Assembly (NCBI GenBank): GCA_011046405.1
Contig: DSAR01000489.1
Coordinates: 1 to 8,733, forward strand
Direction of reading: 5' to 3'
DNA from: Chloroflexota bacterium
GTDB lineage: Bacteria > Chloroflexota > Anaerolineae > B4-G1
Length of the DNA: 8,733 bases
Shown: positions 1 through 5,335 of the stretch, in pieces
Numbering within the stretch: position 1 is the first letter of the stretch
Layout: every line of letters begins with the position of its first letter
Notes under the pieces: model-generated
Databases searched by the model: none
Told to the model about the DNA's origin: nothing
What the model saw: only the letters and a program-made list of their open reading frames with translations
Made by a program: the position numbers and the translations under genes

Positions 1-778
1 GACGGACGTAGTTCTTGCGCGGCTGCACCGTGCCCACGCTGAGGATATAAGGCCGTTCGTCGATCCCGTAACGGGCACGCAACCGATCCCGCTCCCCCGG
101 CGCCGGTTCCGGGCAAAAACGGGCATCCACCCCGCAGTAGAGCACGTGTATTTTTTCCGGATCCACCCCCAGCAGCGAGACGACGTCGGCCCGCGTGCTG
201 GCCGAATCGGCCAATACCACGTCCGCCCGCTCGACCGACCGCGGCGCCACCCGCATCAGGTAATCCCGCAGCGCCGGGACGAAGGCCTCCGGATAGTGAA
301 AGAAGGATAGATCGTGCACCGTGAGCAGCGTCCGTGTATTCCGGCGCGTGGGTGGCAGCACGAAATCGGGAGAATAGAACACGTCCAGCGGGCCGGTGAC
401 CCACTCGACCGGCAGCGGCAAACGCAGACGCTGCCACAGCCGGGCCATCCAGTCGTCGCTCAAGGGCAGCGCGCGCACCTGCACTTGGGCCGCCACTTCC
501 CGCCCCAGCCGCTCCAGTTCCCGCCGCCACCCCTGATCCGTCAGCCCCCCGGCGGCAGCGAAGAAGACGAAATCCGCTGACGCAACAGACGCACATTCAC
601 TGCCCACAATGTCCGCGGATGCCACCCCTTCCTCCCCCCCACTGCGCGGGGGCCCCCGCCGTGCGGGGGGGATAAGAGGGGGGGCCAAAGCCAACAACGC
701 CCGCACCAATTCCCGCGTATACCGCCCGATCCCCGCCCGCTGCCGGGCCGCCGCCGTGTAATCAATCCCAATCCGCAC
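1..778 (-). CDS. GT4-family glycosyltransferase, 3' end cut by the window edge
   Basis: Predicted cytoplasmic retaining glycosyltransferase of the GT-B fold that would transfer a sugar from an activated donor onto a growing glycan. About 259 codons are visible. The N-terminus reads VRIGIDYTAAARQRAGIGRY, the usual first beta strand and glycine loop of GT4 enzymes. A middle segment contains VFYSPDFVLPP, then TVHDLSFFHYPEAF (the HDL motif), then VERADVVLADSASTRADV. The last visible residues, YILSVGTVQPRKN, open the C-terminal donor-binding domain, so the EX7E region is missing only because the window ends. I chose GTG 778 because AGAGG (785-789) lies 6 nt upstream and the protein then starts like its family. 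An in-frame ATG at 799 is possible but lies at the edge of an octamer array. Residues about 32-67 are a Pro/Gly/Ala-rich insert encoded by an inverted repeat. It is the third gene of a same-strand cluster. Donor and acceptor are unknown. Confidence 0.88.
   Translation of the reverse strand, partial: MRIGIDYTAAARQRAGIGRYTRELVRALLALAPPLIPPARRGPPRSGGEEGVASADIVGSECASVASADFVFFAAAGGLTDQGWRRELERLGREVAAQVQVRALPLSDDWMARLWQRLRLPLPVEWVTGPLDVFYSPDFVLPPTRRNTRTLLTVHDLSFFHYPEAFVPALRDYLMRVAPRSVERADVVLADSASTRADVVSLLGVDPEKIHVLYCGVDARFCPEPAPGERDRLRARYGIDERPYILSVGTVQPRKNYVR
622..686. repeat. GC-rich imperfect inverted repeat inside the GT4 gene
   Basis: A C-run/G-run inverted repeat: the left arm runs from CCACCCC through CCCCCCC to GCGCGGGGG, and the right arm answers with CCCCCGCCGTGC, a run of seven G, GATAAGA and another seven G. 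The arms are imperfect but of similar layout over about 30 bp. On the minus strand it codes for part of a Pro/Gly/Arg-rich stretch in a place where GT4 proteins normally pass directly from a helix (RALLALA) to a strand (DFVFFAA). It looks like a dispersed intergenic repeat that now lies in coding sequence. I see no clear target-site duplication. Confidence 0.6.
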
Positions 779-802
779 CTTACGCCTCTGATCCCCCATT
801 CG

Positions 803-858
803 CTGACTCGCTGATTCGCTGATTCGCTGATTCGCTGATTCGCTCATTCGCTCACTCG
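803..858. repeat. Octamer tandem array, CTGATTCG type, seven units
   Basis: Seven consecutive 8-bp units: CTGACTCG, four CTGATTCG, CTCATTCG and CTCACTCG. The array fills the gap between the membrane-protein gene and the downstream GT4 gene and runs into the last five codons of the former; its TGA stop at 844-846 is made by a unit. The same octamer occurs in the array upstream of that gene (about 3453-3524). It resembles the short tandemly repeated sequences known from cyanobacterial intergenic DNA. Whether the two are related is not known. Confidence 0.9.
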
Positions 859-3396
859 CACCGTCGTCAGCGTCACCTGTCGGGCCTGCATCTCACCCCC
901 CTCCGGCACCGTCGGCAGCGGCGCGATCTCACCATCCTCGTCGAAGGTGTACACCACGACCTGCACCCGGTAGACGCCGGGCGAGGCGTCGGGCGCGATC
1001 TTCAAGTGATACGGATCGACCAGTGTTTGGCCCGGTTCCCACGTACTCGTCGGCGCCTCGCCCCCCAGCGGAGGCCCGTCGTGCTGGGCCGCCTTGCGCT
1101 GGGCGTGGTCGATCAACTGCACCGAGACGGTGTAACTCGTCTCCATCGTCCGCAAACCCCGCCAGTAGAGCGTCAACGTCACCGTCTCGCCGGGCCGCGC
1201 CGCGCGTCGGTCCAGGTCGTATCCCACCAGCGCCATCCGGTCCCCCAGGTTGACGAACGTCGGGTTTGGATATTCCCCCGGTCGGGGCTTAATCGCTATC
1301 CGCCCAAACGCCACGTGATCGCCCAGGATGTTCTCGTCCACTCCAGTTTCCAAAGCTGGCGCCGTCCCTGTCTCCAGGCGCATCCCCGTCACCCGGTCGT
1401 ACAACCCCACCTCGATCCGGGCCTCGGTGCGGGCCGCGTTGGGAGCGTACGCGGTCTCCGGCACGCGGAGCACGTACCGGTCCCGCCAGCGGAAGCCCGG
1501 CGTCAGCCACTGGGTCGAGAGCGTCCCCAGCCCCGGGTAAGTATCCCGCTGGGCCACTACCATATTCAGATCATCCACCAGGTGCACGAAAACGGTGTAA
1601 TCCTTGTCGGCCGACGCCACCGTCTCCCAGTAGAGCGTCACCGCCGCCTCCCCCCCCGGCTGCACCACATCTTGTTCCAATCCATAGCCCAGCAGCCGCA
1701 TCACGGGGATTTCCGCCCCTGGCAGGCCGAAATCGACCCTTAGTTGATGGGGAATGGCCTCGACCTGGGCCTCGGTCAAGGGCTCTGGCAGCGCGTAAGC
1801 CGGCCGGATCCACACCCAGGGCGCCGCCGCCGTCAGCGCCAACAGGAACGCCGCCAGCCCTCCCAACGCCCACTTCTGCCAACGGCGCGGCCACCAGCTC
1901 GCCACCCCCCAGGCCAGCAGCAGCGACCAGGTCGAGATCGCCGAAAAGATCAGCCGCCCCTGCGAGGACCACGTGTCCCGGGCCCACGAGAGCGCCCAGG
2001 GGAGGACAACGCCGGCGCCCCAGAGGATGCAGAGGAGTGCTGGTAGATTGGTGGACCGGTATACTGGTATACTGGTATACCGGTATACTGGTGGACCGGT
2101 ATACTGGTTTGCCGGTGTGCCGGGGTGGCGGTGACGGATCAGGGCGATGAAGCGGACGACGGCCGTGCGGACGAGGCCGAAAGCTGCGAGGAGGGTCACG
2201 AGGTTGAGGATGGTGTAGATCCATGCCGGCATGGGCACGTTGAGGCCACCGAAGTTGCCCCAGTAGCCGGCCACGAAGCTATGCCGCTCGCGCCACAGTT
2301 GGGCCAGGTCGGCCGGCACCGCCCGCGTCCCCAGGATCAGCTTGAACACGTTCAGCCCCAGCGGGTCGCCGTAGAGCGTCCAGTTCCGCAGGTACCACCA
2401 CCCCGCGATCAGCATCAACGGCAGCAGCGTCGCCACGCCCCCCATGACGAAGTGACGCCACGAGCGCCGGCGCGCCGCCCGTATCGCCACCACCAGGGCG
2501 GTCAACAGCGCCAGCGCTGGCCATCCCAGCTTGGTGAGCGCCGTCAGGCCCAAGACGATCCCCAGGGCCACATAATCGAGTGCTCTTGCTCCACGTCTCG
2601 CTACCCGGGTTAAGCGGCCCGCGATCCACGCCAAACGACGCATAACCTGCAATAAGCAACCTATGCGCCAATGATCGGCATTAGACGATCCCTGATAGAG
2701 GATAATCAACCAGCAGCGAACGATACTCGATAGACAATAAGCGATTCGCGATCCGCATAGGGCAACAGTTGCCTTTCCACACACGATGCGAATCAGCATC
2801 AACAACGTCAGGCTGCACAGTGTGACCGCCAAATTGTCGTTGTTGACCGATCCGGAGATGAAGGCGAACATCGGCGTGAAGGCGTGGATGGCCGCCGATC
2901 CCAGCGCCAGGACCGGTCGATCGGGGAAGACCTCCCTCCCGATCCGGTAGGTCAGGTAGACCGCCGCCATGCCCATCCCCACCGAGAGAAAGCGGATCAG
3001 GTGCACGGCCAATACCGTCCCCCGCCAGGGGAAGCGCTCCCGCGCCGGGCGGGGGACCACCAGGTTGACGTTGCCATCGGGCGTGACGACGCCGCCGTCG
3101 GCGTGGGGATTCACGTGGCGCACCGTCGCCATATTCGACGTGTCGATCCAGAAGGTCGCCGCCGCCCCCAGGGCGTAATACAGCGGCGGCTGGCTCCCCT
3201 CCTGCCGCCAGGCGGTCTCGACCCCCGGCTCCTGCACCGGCAGACGCCAGTGGTCGGCGATGTACTTCACCATCGGATAATGCCACAACTCGTCCGACGC
3301 CTCAAACGGCGGTACCACCACGCTGTAGATCCCGCTCAAGAGGCCGAACAACGCCACGATCAAAACCGCCCCAAACCGCACCTGCTTCTCCGTCAA
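844..3396 (-). CDS. Polytopic membrane protein, GT-C/DUF2142-like, with two C-terminal beta-sandwich modules
   Basis: An 850-residue inner-membrane protein that resembles GT39/DUF2142-type lipid-carrier-dependent glycosyltransferases. The first TM helix (about 8-28) is followed by PPFEASDELWHY, with acidic residues where GT-C enzymes keep catalytic carboxylates in the first external loop, then QPPLYYALG. Further TM helices continue to about residue 545, including LGIVLGLTALTKL and LRNWTLYGDPLG. After the membrane part come two related modules: about 590-690 (VTLYWETVASADKDYTVFVHLVDD) is matched by about 750-840 (LTLYWRGLRTMETSYTVSVQLIDH). Each ends in a PGxY or IEVGLYD-like strand. These are probably extracytoplasmic. 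The TTG start is supported by GGAGG (3406-3410) 9 nt upstream. Two segments, residues about 204-270 and 423-452, are encoded by repeat-like DNA and fall in predicted cytoplasmic loops. The DUF2142/GT-C assignment is by pattern only; catalytic activity is inferred. It is the middle gene of the glycan cluster. Confidence 0.82.
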   Translation of the reverse strand: MTEKQVRFGAVLIVALFGLLSGIYSVVVPPFEASDELWHYPMVKYIADHWRLPVQEPGVETAWRQEGSQPPLYYALGAAATFWIDTSNMATVRHVNPHADGGVVTPDGNVNLVVPRPARERFPWRGTVLAVHLIRFLSVGMGMAAVYLTYRIGREVFPDRPVLALGSAAIHAFTPMFAFISGSVNNDNLAVTLCSLTLLMLIRIVCGKATVALCGSRIAYCLSSIVRCWLIILYQGSSNADHWRIGCLLQVMRRLAWIAGRLTRVARRGARALDYVALGIVLGLTALTKLGWPALALLTALVVAIRAARRRSWRHFVMGGVATLLPLMLIAGWWYLRNWTLYGDPLGLNVFKLILGTRAVPADLAQLWRERHSFVAGYWGNFGGLNVPMPAWIYTILNLVTLLAAFGLVRTAVVRFIALIRHRHPGTPANQYTGPPVYRYTSIPVYRSTNLPALLCILWGAGVVLPWALSWARDTWSSQGRLIFSAISTWSLLLAWGVASWWPRRWQKWALGGLAAFLLALTAAAPWVWIRPAYALPEPLTEAQVEAIPHQLRVDFGLPGAEIPVMRLLGYGLEQDVVQPGGEAAVTLYWETVASADKDYTVFVHLVDDLNMVVAQRDTYPGLGTLSTQWLTPGFRWRDRYVLRVPETAYAPNAARTEARIEVGLYDRVTGMRLETGTAPALETGVDENILGDHVAFGRIAIKPRPGEYPNPTFVNLGDRMALVGYDLDRRAARPGETVTLTLYWRGLRTMETSYTVSVQLIDHAQRKAAQHDGPPLGGEAPTSTWEPGQTLVDPYHLKIAPDASPGVYRVQVVVYTFDEDGEIAPLPTVPEGGEMQARQVTLTTVRVSE
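2042..2129. repeat. Octamer tandem array, GGTATACT type, inside a coding region
   Basis: About eleven 8-bp units in register: GGTAGATT, GGTGGACC, GGTATACT (five times), GGTATACC, GGTTTGCC, GGTGTGCC and a decayed last unit. Because 8 is not a multiple of 3, the array is read in all three phases and gives a Pro/Tyr/Thr-rich loop (PVYRYTSIPVYRST) at about residues 423-452 of the membrane protein. The frame stays open through it. Flanking sequence on both sides is hydrophobic and TM-like (FGLVRTAVVRF before, LLCILWGAGVVLPW after). Confidence 0.92.
2590..2785. repeat. Insert-like, AT-richer segment inside the membrane-protein gene
   Basis: This stretch is less GC-rich than its surroundings and contains GATTCGC and GATCCGC, CGATACTCGATAG and similar units (2721-2760) like those of the intergenic array at 3411-3524. 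It codes in frame for about 66 residues, from CGKATVALCGSR to RLTRVARR, between two TM helices (LTLLMLIRIV and YVALGIVLGL) that would normally be joined by a short basic loop. I read it as intergenic-type repeat DNA inserted in frame. The boundaries are approximate and I found no clean direct repeat at the edges. Confidence 0.5.
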
Positions 3397-3410
3397 AGGT
3401 CAAAGCCTCC

Positions 3411-3524
3411 TATCGCGTATCGCATATCGCGTATCGCATATCGCGCATCGTTTATCGCCGATTCGCTTTATCGCCGATTCGCTTTATCGCTGATTCGCTT
3501 TATCGCTGATTCGCTGATTCGCGT
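3411..3524. repeat. Composite 7-bp and 8-bp tandem array
   Basis: Six 7-bp units (TATCGCG and TATCGCA alternating, then CATCGTT) at 3411-3452 are followed by nine 8-bp units at 3453-3524 (TATCGCCG/ATTCGCTT pairs, then TATCGCTG, ATTCGCTG, ATTCGCGT). The array fills most of the 154-bp gap between the upstream GT4 gene and the membrane-protein gene. It stops immediately before the Shine-Dalgarno of the latter (3406-3410). CTGATTCG is shared with the array at 803-858, so related arrays lie on both sides of the 850-residue gene. Confidence 0.9.
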
Positions 3525-3550
3525 CGTCCGGGAGTTTTCTTTCCGCATCA

Positions 3551-4738
3551 TTACAATCTCCCAAAGATGGCCGCTGTCTTGCGGGCGATGCGCTCCCAGG
3601 TAAAATCGGCGGCCACCGCCCGGGCCCCGACCTCCAATCGCGTCCGCAGCGCCGGATTTTCCACCAGACGCCGGACGCACGACGCCAACCCCGCCGGGTC
3701 GCCGGGTGGGGCCAGCAACATATTCTCTCCGTCCCGCACCTCTTCCAATGCTACCGCCGGACGTGTGGTCACGATGGCCCGCCCGTGGGCCAGGCAGGCG
3801 TGCAGCGTCCCCCGCCGGAAAGAGACCCCATCCCGGTAGGGCAACACACACACGTCAGTCGCCAGGAGCCCGGCCGAGACGTCTGCCGGCCTGGTGTACC
3901 CGGTCCAATGCACCCGATCCGCCAGGCCCAGCCGGTCGATCAGGGCCATCACCTGTTCCAAGTAGGCCCGGTTGCTCGGATCGGAGCTGCCCACCCGACC
4001 GCCGACCATCAACAATTGAGCGGGCACGCCCTGATCCACCAGCAGCCCCAACGATTGGATCAACACCTCCCCTCCTTTGCTGGCGTTGAGAAAACCGAAA
4101 TAGCCCAGTAACACATCTTCCTCGCCCACGCCCCAGCGCGCCCGTTCCGCCTGGCGATCATAACCCGGCGGCGGCGACGGGGGGATGTTGCTGCCGATGG
4201 GGATCATGCTCAAGCGTTTGCGCGACATCTCGTCTTGCAGTCGAAGATAATCCTCGCGGTTGGTGACAATGACCCGCTCGGCCCGGCGGGCGCAACTGCG
4301 CACGACCCACCACCGCAGTGGCCCCGCCTTGGGAAAGAGGTAAGGAGAGCGCAGGTCGTGGAAGGTCACCGCCACCGGCCGTTCTCTTCGGCCGGGCACG
4401 AAATTGATCGCCGGGTGCATCCCATAGGCCGCCGCCTGGTATTGCACGTTCAACACGTCCAACCTGATCTCGCAGGCCAGTTCCATGATCTCGCCCCAAC
4501 AGCCCCATCCCCATCCTGTTATCACGCGATGGACCATCACGCCGCTGGCGCCATCGGCTGACCCTGCGTCATCTGTTGATGGTGCGCCATCTGTTGATGG
4601 CGCAGGGTCGGGCAGATCTGTCGTCACCACGTGCACCTCGTGGTTTAGATCGGCCAGTGACCGGGCCAACTGGGCGCTGAAATCTCCCACACCGCCCTGC
4701 ATCGGCGGGTATTCTCCGCTAATCAATCCAATGCGCAT
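3551..4738 (-). CDS. GT4-family glycosyltransferase
   Basis: A 395-residue GT-B glycosyltransferase, the usual length for the family, predicted to act at the cytoplasmic face of the membrane in surface-glycan assembly. The start MRIGLISGEYPPMQGGVGDF carries the GGVG acceptor-side loop. VAVTFHDLRSPYLF holds the HDL motif, and the C-terminal domain begins at LLGYFGFLNASKGGEVLIQS. LLMVGG, VHWTGYTRPADVSAGL and DVCVLPYRDGVSFRRGTLHACLAHG follow. In the last motif the usual EX7E glutamates are absent; the segment reads SFRRGTL. This variant also occurs in some GT4 subfamilies, so it need not mean loss of activity. ATG 4738 has AAGGAG (4745-4750) 6 nt upstream. Residues about 42-66 are a low-complexity Ala/Pro/Ser/Thr/Asp stretch of hexapeptide repeats. 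It is the first gene of the minus-strand cluster, behind a strong promoter. Donor sugar unknown. Confidence 0.9.
   Translation of the reverse strand: MRIGLISGEYPPMQGGVGDFSAQLARSLADLNHEVHVVTTDLPDPAPSTDGAPSTDDAGSADGASGVMVHRVITGWGWGCWGEIMELACEIRLDVLNVQYQAAAYGMHPAINFVPGRRERPVAVTFHDLRSPYLFPKAGPLRWWVVRSCARRAERVIVTNREDYLRLQDEMSRKRLSMIPIGSNIPPSPPPGYDRQAERARWGVGEEDVLLGYFGFLNASKGGEVLIQSLGLLVDQGVPAQLLMVGGRVGSSDPSNRAYLEQVMALIDRLGLADRVHWTGYTRPADVSAGLLATDVCVLPYRDGVSFRRGTLHACLAHGRAIVTTRPAVALEEVRDGENMLLAPPGDPAGLASCVRRLVENPALRTRLEVGARAVAADFTWERIARKTAAIFGRL
4548..4608. repeat. 18-bp tandem repeat forming a long palindrome, coding hexapeptides
   Basis: Three 18-bp units at 4548-4565, 4566-4583 and 4584-4601; the last two are nearly identical and share CATCTGTTGATGG. 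The stretch 4561-4608 is also a near-perfect palindrome with arms of 24 nt: ACCCTGCG at one end pairs with CGCAGGGT at the other, with only a few mismatches or G-T pairs inside. Since 18 is divisible by 3, it adds whole hexapeptides (GAPSTD-like) to the GT4 protein after the strand VHVVTTDL. The likely structural position is a surface loop of the N-terminal domain. Confidence 0.85.
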
Positions 4739-4779
4739 CGGTTACTCCTTGATGGGGCATCCTTAGCTTGCCTTGCAAA

Positions 4780-4822
4780 ACAGGGCCGCCTCTGGCAAGC
4801 CTGGCCGAAAGTTGCGCCCTGT
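4780..4822 (-). other. Possible hairpin in the leader of the glycosyltransferase cluster
   Basis: On the minus strand ACAGGGC (4816-4822) can pair with GCCCTGT (4780-4786), which is followed by TTTTGC. The loop of about 29 nt contains a weaker inner pairing. It lies in the predicted untranslated leader between promoter 4865-4893 and the GT4 start at 4738. It could act as an attenuator-like stem, but the stem is short and the T-run has only four T, so a regulatory role is speculative. Confidence 0.25.
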
Positions 4823-4864
4823 TCCAAACCAGGAGACAGCCCCATGTCGAAACAATTGAAACAA

Positions 4865-4893
4865 ATTATACATTCGTTGATATTTTTTGTCAC
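4865..4893 (-). promoter_or_regulatory. Sigma70-type promoter for the glycosyltransferase cluster
   Basis: Read on the minus strand: GTGACA (-35, 4888-4893, five of six consensus bases), a 17-bp spacer, and TATAAT (-10, 4865-4870, all six). Transcription would start near 4858 and leave a leader of about 120 nt before the ATG at 4738. It is the best promoter match I found in the window, and it lies in an AT-rich pocket of otherwise GC-rich DNA. Confidence 0.7.
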
Positions 4894-4929
4894 GTTGTAC
4901 CTGTCTCAATACCCCTTATGCTCTACTTG

Positions 4930-4938
4930 TGGTAAAAT
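4930..4938 (+). promoter_or_regulatory. Possible extended -10 element toward the kinase gene
   Basis: TGG followed by TAAAAT matches an extended -10 (TGn plus hexamer). No good -35 is visible 16-18 bp upstream. It faces the kinase gene, which starts about 400 bp downstream, beyond the palindromes and the inserted element. This is only a candidate. Confidence 0.3.
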
Positions 4939-4941
4939 AAG

Positions 4942-5099
4942 TCCCTAACCTGGCAGAAGCCGCTGCGCTTCCAAGCCAGAACCAAAAAAGGAGTCTTTGA
5001 CCGCCAAATTCTTGCTCGCCGTGCAAGGATTCGATTGGTTAGGCCCTAACCTGGGCAGAGCCAAAAAGGGGCATCGACGGCAAATCGATTAGGCCCTAA
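4942..5099. repeat. Repeated palindromic leader motif TTAGG-C-CCTAA
   Basis: Related blocks recur upstream of the kinase gene. CCCTAACCTGGCAG (4943-4956) resembles CCCTAACCTGGGCAG (5044-5058). GGTTAGGCCCTAACC (5037-5051) is a perfect 7+1+7 palindrome, and TTAGGCCCTAA (5089-5099) is a shorter version of it. ATTGGTTAGGCC at 5034-5045 is repeated exactly at 5335-5346, across the kinase start codon. Repeated palindromes in a leader suggest operator sites or decayed tandem duplication. I know of no named regulator for this sequence. Confidence 0.6.
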
Positions 5100-5102
5100 A
5101 GG

Positions 5103-5319
5103 CAATACCCGTGAATGAAATTTCGGCACGGCCACGCGGCGCGTTGAAACGCTCCGCTGATACCGAACCCGGTTAAAAACCGGTTCAGGCCCGATCACCA
5201 GTGCATTTGTCGGATGCTGTGTATCCGCACGCACTTGAAGTATCAGGCGACGATTTCAATCGTTGCCGTGCCGCGAGCGAGTATATTTTGCCAATGAGCT
5301 GCCTCATTCACGGGTATTG
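5103..5319. mobile_element. 217-bp MITE-like element with 16-bp TIRs and 10-bp target duplication
   Basis: Perfect terminal inverted repeats CAATACCCGTGAATGA (5103-5118) and its complement (5304-5319) are abutted on both sides by the identical 10-bp GCCCTAAAGG (5093-5102 and 5320-5329). This is the signature of transposition with a 10-bp target-site duplication. The element carries no transposase and no convincing ORF, so it would need an enzyme supplied in trans. Some IS4/IS231-group elements make duplications near this length, but I do not recognise the ends. Inside, paired segments are nested: 5125-5132 with 5265-5272, 5144-5149 with 5254-5259, and 5157-5163 with 5240-5246. Two apical hairpins follow (5165-5186; 5200-5204 with 5231-5235 enclosing 5211-5215 with 5223-5227). 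The whole unit can therefore fold as a three-way-junction foldback. Confidence 0.82.
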
Positions 5320-5335
5320 GCCCTAAAGGATATCA

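Noticed and set aside
1006..1743. Long plus-strand ORF opposite the membrane-protein gene
   Set aside because: It is antisense to a well-supported coding region, is rich in Arg/Pro/His as expected for the complement of GC-rich codons, and has no recognisable domain.
3411..3524. Tandem array considered as a CRISPR array
   Set aside because: Units are only 7-8 bp, directly adjacent and without unique spacers, and no cas genes are present.
2884..3603. Plus-strand ORF of 239 codons crossing the 7/8-bp repeat array
   Set aside because: It is antisense to two real genes, and its C-terminal part is just the translated tandem array.
4997..5092. Small plus-strand ORF (TTG start, 31 codons) after an AAGGAG at 4988-4993, a possible leader peptide
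   Set aside because: The spacer is only 3 nt, the start is TTG, and the frame runs through the palindromic repeats. No conservation can be judged from one sequence.
5046..5234. Minus-strand ORF of 62 codons through the mobile element and its left flank
   Set aside because: It starts at GTG with no good ribosome-binding site, runs across the element boundary and the target duplication, and its sequence follows the inverted repeats. It resembles no protein I know.
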